A stretch of DNA of 64,000 bases. It comes from Acidobacteriota bacterium (GTDB taxonomy: Bacteria > Acidobacteriota > Blastocatellia > Pyrinomonadales > Pyrinomonadaceae). The DNA is taken from NCBI GenBank assembly GCA_019242475.1, contig JAFAVK010000069.1, forward strand, positions 1 to 64,000, written 5' to 3'. The translations under genes and the position numbers were made by a program. The notes under the pieces were generated by a model. That model saw nothing but the letters and a program-made list of their open reading frames with translations. It made no database searches and had not been told where the DNA came from. Below, in pieces: positions 8,009-19,270 of this stretch; position 1 is the stretch's first letter; each line of letters begins with the position of its first letter.

Positions 8009-9154
8009 TTACTGCTTCTTCGACTTATCCTTCTTCTCGGGCGTCTTCGCGCCGCCGGTCGAGGCCGTCTGCTGCTTGTCCTTCGTCTGCTGCTTATCCT
8101 GCTGCCTGTCCTTGTCGAGGATCGGCTGGATGGTCTCCTTGAAGGAGTCGGCCGGCTTGATGTAAGCCTCGTTGCGGAGCGTGCGGAGGTACTTGTCGCG
8201 CTCGGCTTCGCCGCGCTCCTGCGTCAGCGCCCCGCGGACGAAGTTCTCCTTGAAGGAGTCGTCGCGCTCGTTGACTTTCAGGATCATGTAGCCCTCGTCG
8301 GTCTTGACGGGGTCGCTGACGGCGCCCGCCTTCAAGTCCTTGACGGCCGCCCCCACCTCCTTCGCGAGGTCGGAGATGATGAACCAGCGCGCCTTGCCGT
8401 CGGGGTCGGCGAGCACGCCCTTGGTCTTTCTGGTCGGCTCGTGCTCGGAGTTCTTCTCGACCAGCTCCTCGAAGCTGACGCCCGAGCGCGCGCGCTTGGC
8501 GAGGTCGGCGGCCTTGGCCCTGACCTCATCCTCGGAGCGGCCGGCGAGGCTCAGGAAGATCTCCGAGAGCGTGACGCTGACGAAGCGGTCGCGGTGCGCG
8601 TCGTAATACTCCTTCAGCTCCTTGTTGGTCAGGCCGTAGTAGACCTTCGCGTCCACCTCGCGCTGGAGGACGGCCTGGCGCATGAACTGGCGGCGGATCG
8701 TCTCCTTCACGTCGGAGAGGAGGAGCCCCTGCTTGCGCATCTCCTCTTCGAGCAGCTCGATGGTCGGGATGTTCGAATCCTTGGCGACGCGCATCACCTC
8801 GCGGTTGACCTCGGCCTCCACGTCCTCGGGGAGGCGGGGGATGTCCTTGCCCTTCTGGACGAGGAGCGCCTCGTTGATGAGGTTGAGGATGATCTCGGGC
8901 TGCCGCTTCTGGACTTCGGCGTCGGCCTGCTCGGGCGACATCCCGCGCTGCTTGACGAGCGTCTCGCGGAAGTCGCTGTTCTCGCGCTTGAGCTGCGAGA
9001 GCATGATGACGTAGTTGTCCACCTGCGCGACGGGCTCGTCGAGCACCGTGGGCGGCGCCTCCTCCTGCGCGCGCGCGGGCGACGCCGCGAAGGCCGCGAG
9101 CAGCAGGGCCGCGAAGGCCAGCCCGAGGCGGGCCGTGATGTTTTTCAAAAGCAC
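8009..9154 (-). CDS. Periplasmic SurA/PpiC-type peptidyl-prolyl isomerase
   Basis: 381 residues. A signal peptide (KNITARLGLAFAALLLAAFA, cleavage about SPARA-QEE) leads into a SurA-like N-terminal chaperone region (about 30-180). A parvulin domain follows, ending in DEGYMILKVNER, and then a Lys/Gln-rich tail. Such proteins fold outer-membrane and secreted proteins in the periplasm. I chose the GTG at 9154 because GAGGAG lies 8-9 bases upstream and the signal peptide starts there; the longer open frame would overlap the end of mfd. A heavily charged repetitive C-terminus (DKDRQQDKQQTKDKQQ) is unusual. Its substrates may include the export porin of the polysaccharide locus, which is inference only. 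Confidence 0.82.
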   Translation of the reverse strand: MLLKNITARLGLAFAALLLAAFAASPARAQEEAPPTVLDEPVAQVDNYVIMLSQLKRENSDFRETLVKQRGMSPEQADAEVQKRQPEIILNLINEALLVQKGKDIPRLPEDVEAEVNREVMRVAKDSNIPTIELLEEEMRKQGLLLSDVKETIRRQFMRQAVLQREVDAKVYYGLTNKELKEYYDAHRDRFVSVTLSEIFLSLAGRSEDEVRAKAADLAKRARSGVSFEELVEKNSEHEPTRKTKGVLADPDGKARWFIISDLAKEVGAAVKDLKAGAVSDPVKTDEGYMILKVNERDDSFKENFVRGALTQERGEAERDKYLRTLRNEAYIKPADSFKETIQPILDKDRQQDKQQTKDKQQTASTGGAKTPEKKDKSKKQ

Positions 9155-9306
9155 TTTTATCACTCCTCTAAAATCGGGAACGCGAGGCAGACTCCGACGG
9201 CCTGCCGTTTCTCCAAACCGAACCGAACCTGCTTGAAAAGGCTGTTTCTCTTGTCGGGCGCCGCGGTCGGGAATCCGGAGCCCGGGCGAAGTCGCGTATT
9301 CTAACC

Positions 9307-12300
9307 TCACGCGCGGATGCCGAGCAACACGCCGCGCGCCTTATCAATCAGGCCGGCGCCCTCCGCCTCGACCTTGAGCACGCCGCTCGGGCTGAAGGAC
9401 GCGCCCTCGCCCTTGCCGACCAGCGCCAGAAGTTTGTCGGGCGAGACGCGCGCCGTCTCCTTCATCTTGAAGGCGAGCCCGGTCGGCGTGCGGTCGATGG
9501 AGACGACGCCCGTCTCCTCGGCCGTGCGCCGCAGGCGCGCGTAGGTGAACAAGCGCTCGACCGACTCGGGCGGCCGCCCGTAGCGGTCTTCCGTCTCGCG
9601 CCGGATGACGTCCAGCGCCTCGTCGTCGCGCGCCGAGGCGATGCGCTTGTAAGTCCTGAGCCGCTGCCCCATGTCCGAGATGTAGTCCTCCGGGATGGAG
9701 ACATCAACGCCGAGGTTGATTGAAACTGAGGTCTCGTCCTCGATCTGCTCGCCGCGCAGCTCCGCGACCGTCCGCTCAAGCATCTGCGTGTAAAGATCGA
9801 AGCCGAGGGCGTCCATGTGCCCCGACTGCTCGCCGCCGAGCAGGTTCCCCGCCCCGCGCAGCTCCAGGTCGAGCGCCGCGACGCGGAAGCCCGCCCCCAG
9901 GTCAGAAAACTCGCGGATGGCCGCGAGCCTTCGGCGGGCGATGGCGGTCAGCTCCGCCTCGGATGGGATGAGCAGATAGGCGTAAGCGCGTCGGTTCGAG
10001 CGCCCGACGCGTCCCCTCAGTTGATAAAGCTGAGAAAGGCCGTAGTTGTCGGCACGGTTTATGATGATCGTGTTGGCGCGCGGGATGTCTATGCCGTTCT
10101 CGATAATCGTGGTGGCGACGAGCACATCGCCTTTAAAAGCAACGAAATCGAGCATCACCTGCTCCATCTCTTTCTCGTTCATCTGCCCGTGCGCCACCAT
10201 CACGCGCGCCTGACCGACGAGCCTTTTGACGAGCGCCGCCACCGTGTCAATCGTCTCCACGCGGTTGTGGATGAAGAAGACCTGGCCCCCGCGCCCGAGT
10301 TCCAGCTCAATCGCGGACTTGATGACCGACTCGGAGAACTGCACGACCTGCGTCTGGATGGCGAGGCGGTCGCGCGGCGGCGTCTCGATGACGGACATGT
10401 CGCGCAGCCCCATCAGACTCATGTTGAGCGTGCGCGGGATGGGCGTCGCGGAGAGCGTGAGCACGTCCACGCGCTTCTTCAACTGCTTGAGCCTCTCCTT
10501 GTGCGCGACGCCGAAGCGCTGCTCCTCGTCCACGACGACGAGGCCGAGGTCGCGGAAGGCGATGTCTTTCGAAAGCAATCTGTGCGTGCCGATGATGACG
10601 TCGATGTCGCCCGACTCGACGCGCTTGACGATCTCCTTCTGCTCCTTCGGCGAGCGGAAGCGCGAAATCAGTTCAATCGTGACGGGGAAGGCGGCGAAGC
10701 GCGCGCGGAAGGTCTCGAAGTGCTGGTAGGCGAGCACCGTGGTCGGCGCCAGCACGGCGACCTGCTTCGAGTCCATGACGGACTTGAAGGCGGCGCGCAT
10801 GGCGACCTCGGTCTTGCCGTAGCCCACGTCGCCGCAGAGCAGCCTGTCCATCGGCGTCGTGTTCTCCATGTCCTTCTTCACGTCCTCAATAGCCGTGTCC
10901 TGGTCGGCCGTCGGGACGTACTCGAAGGCGTCCTCGAACTCGCGCTGCCAGGGGCTGTCGCCGGAGAAGGCGTAGCCCTGCACGAGTTTTCTTTCGGCGT
11001 ACAGCTTCAAAAGCTCGTCGGCCATGTCGCGCATCGCGCGCTTGGCCCTGGCCTTCGTCTTCTGCCAGCCGAGTCCGCCGAGCCGGTCGAGCGTCGGCTC
11101 GTGCCCTTCTGCACTTGAATACCTCTGAACCAGGTCGAGCCGCTCGACCGGCGCGTAGAGCTTCGCGTCGTCGGCGTAGAAGAGCAGCATGAACTCGCCC
11201 TTGCGCCCGCCGAGTTCCAACGTCTGCAAGCCGCCGAAGCGCGCCACGCCGTGGTCGATGTGGACGACGTAGTCGTTGACTTTTAAATCTCGGAAGTCCG
11301 AGAGGAACGCGGCCGTCTTCGACTTCTTCCGACGCGCTGAGCCGGTCGTGCCCGCCCCCGTCCCCGGCGCCCGCTGCTCGACGGTGCTGCCGCTCGCCTC
11401 GTCGAAGAGGTCTGTTTCGACGTGAACCTTCAGGCGCGCGCCCGGCAGTTCGAAGCCGCCCGACAGGCGGCCGACGGTCACGACGGCCGCGTAGTCTTCG
11501 ACGTTCGCACCGCCCTCGCCCGCGAGCGCGACGCGCGCCGCGACGTTGTAGTCCGAGAGCATGTCGCCCACGCGCTCGGCCACGCCAGCCGAGGGCATGG
11601 CGAAGAGCGTGAGCGCCGCGCCTTCCGCCCGCGCGTGGCGCACGTCCGTCGAGAGGTCTGGGATGCGTCCGTGGTAGCGCTTCGCGGGGAGCGAGCGCCA
11701 CTCGACTTCGGGCGCCTGCTCGACCGCCGGGAAGAGGAAGAGCGGCGGCGCGGTCTTGCGCGCGCGCCCGATCTGCGCGGCGGGCTGCTCCGACTCGCCG
11801 ACGAAGCGCTCGTCGGTCGCGGCCGCCGCCCGCCCCAACGCGCGGAACTCGACGCGCGAGACGCCGCCCAAGCCTTCGCGCAGCTCCGCGGGCGTCAGGT
11901 AAAGCTCTTCGAGGCTCAACCCGATCTCGCCGGCCGCCTCGTTCTCCGCGTGGCGCGCCGTCACCGTCTCAAAGCTGTTCCCCAAGTGCTGCTCGACGCC
12001 CGCCGGCTCGTCCACGACGAGCACCATGTCGCGCAGGTAGTCGAAGACGGAGGCGTCCGACTTGACGACGAGAGAGATTAACCACTCCCAGCCCGGGAAC
12101 GTCTCGCCCTCGTCGGCGTAGACCGTGCGATCTTTGAGAGCGCGCGCGTGCGCCTCGTCGCCCCAGCGGTCGCGCGCGAACTCGGCCCACAGGCGGAAGT
12201 CATCGCGCCCGACCGCGATCTCGCGCATCGGGACGACCTCGGTTGACTGCAACTGCTCGACGGAGAGCTGCGTCTCCGGGTTGAACCGTCTGATCGAATC

Positions 12301-12960
12301 GACCGTGTCGCCGAAGAACTCGACGCGCACGGGGAAGGGCTCGCCCGGCGACCACACGTCGAGGATGCCGCCGCGCATCGAGAACTCGCCGACCGCGCCC
12401 ACCGGGTCTTCGCGCACGTACCCCGAGGCCAGCAGCACCTCGACCAAATCTTCCGGCGGGTAGTCCCCGTCCCTCTTCAAAGACGCGCCCGCCTCAAGCA
12501 GGCGCGCGGGCTGCACCGTCCTCCGCGCCAGGGCGCGCGAAGAGAGCAGCACGAACCGCCCGCGTCCGCGCGCGAGATTCCAGAGCGTCAGCGCGCGCCG
12601 CTCAAGGGTCTCCGCGTGCGGCGAGGCGCCCGCGTACGGGTCGCCTTCGGACGCGGGCAGACTCAGGACGGCCTCGCAGTCCCCTTCGCCCACGCCGAGC
12701 GCCGCGCACCAGAAAGAGAGGTCGCGCTCCCAGGCCTCCATGTCGCGGTTCGCCGCGACCAGCACCGCGAACCGCCGCCCCGTCTCGCGCTGCAAGGCGG
12801 CCAGCGCCAGCGCCCGCGCCGGCGCCGAAGTCAGCCCCGCCACCGACACCACGCGGCCGCCCGCGCCCACGGCCGCCGCCAGCCGCCGATACTCCTCCCC
12901 CTCCACGACGCGCCGCAGCGCGCCCTGCAAGACCGAAGATGCTTCGATTGAACTACTCAT
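9307..12960 (-). CDS. mfd: Transcription-repair coupling factor Mfd
   Basis: 1217 residues, slightly longer than the usual 1150. An ATP-dependent translocase that pushes stalled RNA polymerase off damaged DNA and recruits UvrA. It has a UvrB-like N-terminal region, then the RNA-polymerase-interacting domain ([17 protein letters not shown]). The helicase core follows, with Walker [10 protein letters not shown] near residue 710 and DEEQ in [11 protein letters not shown] near 810. [20 protein letters not shown], the TRG-type [15 protein letters not shown] and a C-terminal TRCF domain complete it. A Ser/Lys-rich linker with [15 protein letters not shown] precedes the RID. Its ATG lies 8 bp inside the end of rfaE2, so the two are coupled. 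Confidence 0.97.
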   Translation of the reverse strand: MSSSIEASSVLQGALRRVVEGEEYRRLAAAVGAGGRVVSVAGLTSAPARALALAALQRETGRRFAVLVAANRDMEAWERDLSFWCAALGVGEGDCEAVLSLPASEGDPYAGASPHAETLERRALTLWNLARGRGRFVLLSSRALARRTVQPARLLEAGASLKRDGDYPPEDLVEVLLASGYVREDPVGAVGEFSMRGGILDVWSPGEPFPVRVEFFGDTVDSIRRFNPETQLSVEQLQSTEVVPMREIAVGRDDFRLWAEFARDRWGDEAHARALKDRTVYADEGETFPGWEWLISLVVKSDASVFDYLRDMVLVVDEPAGVEQHLGNSFETVTARHAENEAAGEIGLSLEELYLTPAELREGLGGVSRVEFRALGRAAAATDERFVGESEQPAAQIGRARKTAPPLFLFPAVEQAPEVEWRSLPAKRYHGRIPDLSTDVRHARAEGAALTLFAMPSAGVAERVGDMLSDYNVAARVALAGEGGANVEDYAAVVTVGRLSGGFELPGARLKVHVETDLFDEASGSTVEQRAPGTGAGTTGSARRKKSKTAAFLSDFRDLKVNDYVVHIDHGVARFGGLQTLELGGRKGEFMLLFYADDAKLYAPVERLDLVQRYSSAEGHEPTLDRLGGLGWQKTKARAKRAMRDMADELLKLYAERKLVQGYAFSGDSPWQREFEDAFEYVPTADQDTAIEDVKKDMENTTPMDRLLCGDVGYGKTEVAMRAAFKSVMDSKQVAVLAPTTVLAYQHFETFRARFAAFPVTIELISRFRSPKEQKEIVKRVESGDIDVIIGTHRLLSKDIAFRDLGLVVVDEEQRFGVAHKERLKQLKKRVDVLTLSATPIPRTLNMSLMGLRDMSVIETPPRDRLAIQTQVVQFSESVIKSAIELELGRGGQVFFIHNRVETIDTVAALVKRLVGQARVMVAHGQMNEKEMEQVMLDFVAFKGDVLVATTIIENGIDIPRANTIIINRADNYGLSQLYQLRGRVGRSNRRAYAYLLIPSEAELTAIARRRLAAIREFSDLGAGFRVAALDLELRGAGNLLGGEQSGHMDALGFDLYTQMLERTVAELRGEQIEDETSVSINLGVDVSIPEDYISDMGQRLRTYKRIASARDDEALDVIRRETEDRYGRPPESVERLFTYARLRRTAEETGVVSIDRTPTGLAFKMKETARVSPDKLLALVGKGEGASFSPSGVLKVEAEGAGLIDKARGVLLGIRA

Positions 12961-13441
12961 TGCTTATTACTGCTTTTACTCTTTCGATAATGCCGGTCGT
13001 CGAAGCGCCTTCGACGAAGGGCAGGGCGAGGACGCGGCCGCCCGCGGCTTCGACCTCCTCGCGGCCGTGTATCTCTCCGAGCGCGTAGTCGCCGCCCTTG
13101 ACGAGCACGTCGGGCAGCAGCGCCGCGATGAGCTTGCGCGGCGAGTCCTCGTCGAAGACCGTCACGAAGTCCACGGAGGCGAGCGCCGCGAGCAGCTCGG
13201 CGCGCTCGGCCTCGTTCATCACCGGGCGCCCTTCGCCCTTGAGCACGCGCACCGAGCGGTCGCTGTTGACGGCGACGAGCAGCGCGTCACCCAGCGCGCG
13301 TGCAGCAGTCAAATACCGCACATGCCCGACGTGCAGGATGTCGAAGCAGCCGTTCGTAAAGACGAGCCGCCGCCCCGCCGCGCGCAGCTCTGCGCGGACG
13401 CGCAACAGCTCCCCCCCGTCGAGAATGACCTTGCCGCCCAT
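12953..13441 (-). CDS. rfaE2: D-glycero-beta-D-manno-heptose 1-phosphate adenylyltransferase
   Basis: 162 residues. The nucleotidyltransferase signature [14 protein letters not shown] (28-41, HxGH at 37-40) and the late [13 protein letters not shown] and [11 protein letters not shown] stretches identify the stand-alone cytidylyltransferase-like half of HldE/RfaE. It makes ADP-heptose for lipopolysaccharide core. This supports a Gram-negative envelope. The kinase half is not nearby. It overlaps mfd by 8 bp, an unusual pairing of LPS synthesis and DNA repair. Confidence 0.93.
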   Translation of the reverse strand: MGGKVILDGGELLRVRAELRAAGRRLVFTNGCFDILHVGHVRYLTAARALGDALLVAVNSDRSVRVLKGEGRPVMNEAERAELLAALASVDFVTVFDEDSPRKLIAALLPDVLVKGGDYALGEIHGREEVEAAGGRVLALPFVEGASTTGIIERVKAVISNE

Positions 13442-13456
13442 CGGTTTTCGTCAATA

Positions 13457-13530
13457 GTAAATGGTTAAGAGTGAATAGACAAAACTTCGCCCCGGCGATT
13501 TACCATTTACCGTTTACCATTTACCATTTA
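13457..13530. repeat. Tandem TTTACCA words with short inverted copy
   Basis: Four to five copies of TTTACCA/TTTACCG stand at 13499-13530 directly before the lysS start. GTAAATGGT at 13457-13465 is the inverted partner. The array occupies the divergent rfaE2-lysS gap and replaces any obvious ribosome binding site for lysS. Confidence 0.75.
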
Positions 13531-13536
13531 CGAATC

Positions 13537-15465
<1,929 letters not shown>

Positions 15466-15519
15466 ACGATACTTGCCCTCAATTACTCAACCAAGACCTG
15501 ATAACTCGACAAAGGAGCC

Positions 15520-15894
15520 ATGAAGATGTTTCGCAAAGTTTCCCTCGTCGCGGTCGCCGTCGCGCTGGCCGCCGTCTTCGCCTTCGCGCAGGAGGGCGAG
15601 AAGAAGTCCGTGAAGCTGACGGGCTACGTCATCGACAACATGTGCGCCGGGATGCACGGCACCGAGGAGGAGGCGGCGAAGCACCCCAACGGGTGCGCGC
15701 TGATGGAGGCCTGCCAGAAGAGCGGCTTCGCCGTCGTCTCGGGCGACAAGACCTACAAGCTCGACGCGCAGGGCAACAAGCTCGCCGCCGACGCCCTCAA
15801 GGCCGCGAAGACCAGGAAGGGCCTCAAGGTCGATGTCGAGGGCACGGTCGATGGCGACACCCTCCACGTCGCCACGCTCGCCGAGGCGAAGTAG
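15520..15894 (+). CDS. Small secreted Cys/His-containing protein, unknown function
   Basis: 124 residues from an ATG with AAAGGAG upstream. A clear signal peptide (KVSLVAVAVALAAVFAFA-QE) is followed by a compact domain beginning LTGYVIDNMC. Cys42, His46, His55, Cys59 and Cys65 form a spacing that could bind metal or make a disulfide. The rest is a small beta-rich stretch (DKTYKLDAQGNKLAADAL). I believe similar proteins occur in acidobacteria but know no assigned role. It stands alone, with a strong hairpin after its stop. Confidence 0.75.
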   Translation: MKMFRKVSLVAVAVALAAVFAFAQEGEKKSVKLTGYVIDNMCAGMHGTEEEAAKHPNGCALMEACQKSGFAVVSGDKTYKLDAQGNKLAADALKAAKTRKGLKVDVEGTVDGDTLHVATLAEAK

Positions 15895-15900
15895 GCCGTT

Positions 15901-15949
15901 CGCAATGCAAAGGGGCGCGGGCATCTTGCCCGCGCCCCTTTGCATTGCG
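15901..15949. terminator. Perfect 22-bp hairpin, bidirectional terminator
   Basis: 15901-15922 and 15928-15949 are exact reverse complements with a 5-base loop (ATCTT). The stem has a GC-rich core and TTTGCATT on the outer 3' side. It lies between the convergent secreted-protein gene and the lipoprotein gene. Confidence 0.7.
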
Positions 15950-15955
15950 CTCGAC

Positions 15956-16648
15956 TCAGAGACGCTTGAGCGCCTTCGCGGCGAGCGCGGCCGCCTTCTT
16001 GAGCTTGACGGGGCGCGTCTCGGTGCCGCTGACGCTCACCCGCAGGACGGCGTCGCCCTTTAGCACAGAGAGCGTGGAGGTGCGCTCGTCCCCCGTCAGG
16101 TAAGCCTCCCCGCCCAGGCCGGGAACGCGCTGCGGGCGCGAGTCCTCCTCTTCGTCGCCCTTCTCCTCCTTCTCGTGGCCGCCCTCCCTCACCTGGCCGG
16201 CCGCGCGCTCGCGCTCCAACTCCCCCTCGCGCTCACGCTCGCGCTCCTCCTTCAACTCGCGCCCGCGCTCCCGCGCCGCGACCGCCTCGGGGTGGAAGCG
16301 CTTGCGCCAGTAATCCTTCAGCGCGCCCGCGCCCTGCGGCGCGCTCACCACTTCGAGATTGATTGACTTGTCGAAAGTCGGCAGGCGGTAGAAGCACTGC
16401 GACATCGAGAGCGCCCCCGCGGCGTGCTCGCTCCCCTGCGAGTCCGTGGGCGCCTCGCCCTGCACCTCCTTCAACTCTTCGGCCGAGAGGAGCGCGCAGG
16501 TCTTGCTCTGCGGAATCTGTGCGGCCGGCGCGGGCGTCGCCGCGGGAGTGGGCGTCGGCGCATTCGTGTTCCCCTCGTTGATCCGGGGGTTGCACGCGAG
16601 CGCGGAGGCGAGCAGGCAGAGCAGGAGTGAAAGGGTCGCGAGCCGCAT
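15956..16648 (-). CDS. Putative lipoprotein with Glu/Arg-rich central helix
   Basis: 230 residues. The N-terminus MRLATLSLLLCLLASALAC ends in a lipobox with Cys19, followed by a proline/threonine spacer. A globular part (CALLSAEELKEVQGEAPTD) follows, then a highly charged run of Glu/Arg/Lys (about 120-175) that would form a single long helix. A short C-terminal domain completes it. The start at 16648 was preferred because the lipoprotein signal begins there. It may share a transcript with the TPR gene 20 bp upstream. The globular part resembles small lipoproteins that respond to solute measurements, but I do not assign a function. Confidence 0.7.
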   Translation of the reverse strand: MRLATLSLLLCLLASALACNPRINEGNTNAPTPTPAATPAPAAQIPQSKTCALLSAEELKEVQGEAPTDSQGSEHAAGALSMSQCFYRLPTFDKSINLEVVSAPQGAGALKDYWRKRFHPEAVAARERGRELKEEREREREGELERERAAGQVREGGHEKEEKGDEEEDSRPQRVPGLGGEAYLTGDERTSTLSVLKGDAVLRVSVSGTETRPVKLKKAAALAAKALKRL

Positions 16649-16668
16649 CGGTAAGTTCGTCAACGGCG

Positions 16669-18144
16669 TTAAGGCTTCGGCGCGGCCGGCGGCGCCGCGC
16701 CCTGTCCCGCCTTCTTCCGCAGACTCTCGACGCGCGCGCGCGCCCACTCGGGGGCCTCGCCCGCCCGCGCCATCGCGCGGACGTAAGACTCGGCCGCGGC
16801 GAGCGCGTCGGCGTTGCGCCCCTCCTGCTCGCGGACGCGGCTGAGGTCAACGTAGAACTGCGGGTTCTCCTCGCCGGCCAACTCGGAGGCGCGCGCGAAG
16901 GCTTCGCCCGCTTCGTCGAGCCGGCCCGCGTGCTCGTAGATGCGCCCGAGGTGATAGAAGACGAGCGGGTAGCGCCCGCCCTCTTTGCGCGCGACGGGCA
17001 GAAGGAAGGCGGCCGCCTCCTCATTGCGCCGCAGGCCGACGAGCGTCAGCCCCAGCTCCATGTTCGCCGGCGCGAGGTAGCCGCCCGCCTCCCTGATGGC
17101 CCGGCGGTACTGCTCGACGGCCTGCTCCGGGCGGTCGGACGCGCGCGCCGCGCGTGCGTTCAAAAGAAAATCGTAAGCGGGCTTCTCGACCACGAACTGC
17201 GCGGGCGACGCCTTCGACGCGCGCGCCGCGCGCAGGAGCGACGCCGAGTCGGGCAGCTCCGCCGTCTGCTTTGCGCCGCCCTCCGCCGCCTGCTTCGTGC
17301 CCGCGGCGCGCGCGGCCTCGTAGACGTTCGCGGCGGCGACGATCTCGCCGCGCGCGACCGTGACCTCGCGCGGCACCGTTGTGCCCCTCGCCTTGGCGCG
17401 CGCCTCGTAGGCGTCGAGCACGGCGAGCGCCTGCTCCTCGTCGCCGCCTTCGGCGAGCGTGCGCGCGAGCGCGGCGGCCGCGTCCCCGTGGTCGGGCCGG
17501 AGCCGCAGCGTGCGCACCCACTCGGCCGCCGCGAGACCCGACTCTCCGCGCAGAGCGTGCAGGCGCCCGAGGCTGTAGCTCGCCTCGGCGTACGTGTCGT
17601 TCTCAAGGCGCAGCGCCGCGCGCAGAGCGCCCTCCGCCTCCTCCCAACGGCCCAGGCGCGTGAGCACCACGCCGAGGTTGTGCTGCGCAAGCGCGTAGTT
17701 GCCGCGCCTCTGCGCGACGGCCTTGCGGTAGGCGTCCGCGGCCGCGTCGGACTCGCCCAAACGCGCCAGGGCGTTCCCCGCGTTGTAGAAGAACTGCGGG
17801 TCGAACCGCTCCTCCGAGACCAACGTGCGCACGAGCGCGACGGCCTCCGCCTGCCGTCCGCCTTCGGCCAGAGCCTCCGCCAGCGACAGGCGCAGGCGCG
17901 CGCGCTCCGAAGGGTTCGACGCCGCCTCGGCCTTCGCGCGCAGCGACTCGACCTCTTCGCCCGGAGCGCCCGCCGTCTCTGCCTCTTCGGGCGTCGCGCC
18001 GTCCTTCGTCTCCGCGGCCGCGACCCGCCTCACGCGCACGACCTCGCCGCCCTTCGGCGCCGAAGCCTCCTGCGCCAGTGCGCAAGGCGCGCACGCGCAC
18101 GCGAGGAGCAGCCAGGCCGGCCCTGTCTTTAAGAACTTGTTCAT
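16669..18144 (-). CDS. Secreted tetratricopeptide-repeat protein
   Basis: 491 residues with a signal peptide (TGPAWLLLACACAPCALA-QEA) and many TPR-like helix pairs. Clear examples are FYNAGNALARLGESDAAADAYRKAV, ALAQHNLGVVLTRLGRWEEAE and VFYHLGRIYEHAGRLDEAGEAF. TPR arrays bind proteins; the periplasmic or surface location fits a scaffold for the neighbouring polysaccharide export system. It ends in a Pro/Ala-rich tail. The 18-bp gap to the BNR-type gene suggests an operon with it. Confidence 0.8.
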   Translation of the reverse strand: MNKFLKTGPAWLLLACACAPCALAQEASAPKGGEVVRVRRVAAAETKDGATPEEAETAGAPGEEVESLRAKAEAASNPSERARLRLSLAEALAEGGRQAEAVALVRTLVSEERFDPQFFYNAGNALARLGESDAAADAYRKAVAQRRGNYALAQHNLGVVLTRLGRWEEAEGALRAALRLENDTYAEASYSLGRLHALRGESGLAAAEWVRTLRLRPDHGDAAAALARTLAEGGDEEQALAVLDAYEARAKARGTTVPREVTVARGEIVAAANVYEAARAAGTKQAAEGGAKQTAELPDSASLLRAARASKASPAQFVVEKPAYDFLLNARAARASDRPEQAVEQYRRAIREAGGYLAPANMELGLTLVGLRRNEEAAAFLLPVARKEGGRYPLVFYHLGRIYEHAGRLDEAGEAFARASELAGEENPQFYVDLSRVREQEGRNADALAAAESYVRAMARAGEAPEWARARVESLRKKAGQGAAPPAAPKP

Positions 18145-18162
18145 CCCTTCAACCCTCCGCCC

Positions 18163-19188
18163 TCAATTGTTCAGGGCGACGATTGTCCCGCCGAAGCCGA
18201 CGGCCCACGCGCGCCGGCCGACCGTGAAGAGGCGTTCGAGCGCGTGCGGCGTCACGCGGCGTTCGTCCGCCCAGGTGCGACCGCCGTCGGTCGTGTGCAG
18301 CATCGCGCCGTCGCGGCCGACCGCCCACCCTTCCGATTCGTCGAAGAACTTCACGTCGTTGAGGTCGTCGCCGACGCCCGACCGCTGCGGCCGCCACGTG
18401 CGCCCGCCGTCCGTGGTCGTGACGATGACGCCCTCGCCGCCGACCGCCCAGCCGCGCTCGGGGCCGACGAACCAGACGGCGTTGAGCCTGTGCCCGCCGA
18501 CCTGCCGCGTCTCCGTCTCCAACTGCTGCTGCTCGACGCGCACGGACTCCTGCGGCGGCTGCGCCCCCCCCGCGGGGAGGAAGACCGTGCCCGCGCGCCA
18601 AGTCGCGCCGCCGTCCGAGGTCTTCAAGACGGTCAGCCCGCCGCCCGAGAGCCAGCCCGTCCGCGCGTCGAGGAACGAGGCGCCGAGCAGCAGGTGGCGG
18701 GTCGGGACGCGCTGCCGCGCCCAGCTCTTGCCGCCGTCGGACGTTGTGAAGAGCGCCCCGAGTTCGCCGTAGACCCAGCCGTGCTCGCGGTCGGCGAAGC
18801 GCAGTCCCGTCAGCTTTACGTCAACGTCCTCGCCGCGCGTCACCTCGACGCGCGACCAGTCGGCGCCCCCGTCCGTCGTCTTCAGGAGGTACGAGACCGA
18901 CTCGTCCTTCGCCATCGGCATGAACATGCTGCGCTCGCAGACGAGCCAGCCGGTCTCCGCGTCCTGGAAGAAAACGTCGTGCAGCGCGTCCTCCGTCGGC
19001 CGCTTGTGCAGCTCCCAGGTCGCGCCCCCGTCCGAGGTCGAGAGCAGCGCGCCCTTGCTCCCCGCGGCCCAACCCCTCCGCGCGTCCACGAAGAAGACCG
19101 AGTGCAGCCACGCGAACGTCCCCGTCGTCTGCCTCTCCCACGCCGCGGCGTGCGCCGCCGAAGGCAAAAGGCAGAAGGCAAAAGGCAA
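18163..19188 (-). CDS. Secreted YCF48/BNR-repeat beta-propeller protein
   Basis: 341 residues made of repeated units of the form LxxVxFxDxxxGWAVGxxGxxxxTxDGGxTW, at least six times (for example SVFFVDARRGWAAGSKG, TTTDGGRTW, WAVGRDGAMLHTTDGG). This is the Ycf48/BNR-like propeller seen in photosystem II assembly factors and many secreted bacterial proteins of unknown role. The only start that keeps a signal-like N-terminus is a TTG at 19188. The resulting segment MPFAFCLLPSAAHA is encoded by the AAGGCAA word array at 19161-19197. The reading frame stays open further upstream without a usual start codon, so the true 5' end may have been replaced by the repeat. Confidence 0.75.
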   Translation of the reverse strand: MPFAFCLLPSAAHAAAWERQTTGTFAWLHSVFFVDARRGWAAGSKGALLSTSDGGATWELHKRPTEDALHDVFFQDAETGWLVCERSMFMPMAKDESVSYLLKTTDGGADWSRVEVTRGEDVDVKLTGLRFADREHGWVYGELGALFTTSDGGKSWARQRVPTRHLLLGASFLDARTGWLSGGGLTVLKTSDGGATWRAGTVFLPAGGAQPPQESVRVEQQQLETETRQVGGHRLNAVWFVGPERGWAVGGEGVIVTTTDGGRTWRPQRSGVGDDLNDVKFFDESEGWAVGRDGAMLHTTDGGRTWADERRVTPHALERLFTVGRRAWAVGFGGTIVALNN

Positions 19189-19267
19189 AAGGCAAAAAGA
19201 TATTAAAGCTCTCCGCGCGTCGGCGCGTCCGAACTTTTGCCCTTTGCCTTTTGCCTTTTGCCTTTTG
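19161..19267. repeat. Inverted array of AAGGCAA words
   Basis: Left arm 19161-19197 is five tandem AAGGCAAA-like words; right arm 19234-19267 is the complementary CTTTTGCC series. The 36-base loop is GC rich. The left arm lies within the coding start of the BNR-repeat gene. Confidence 0.9.
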
Positions 19268-19270
19268 ATT

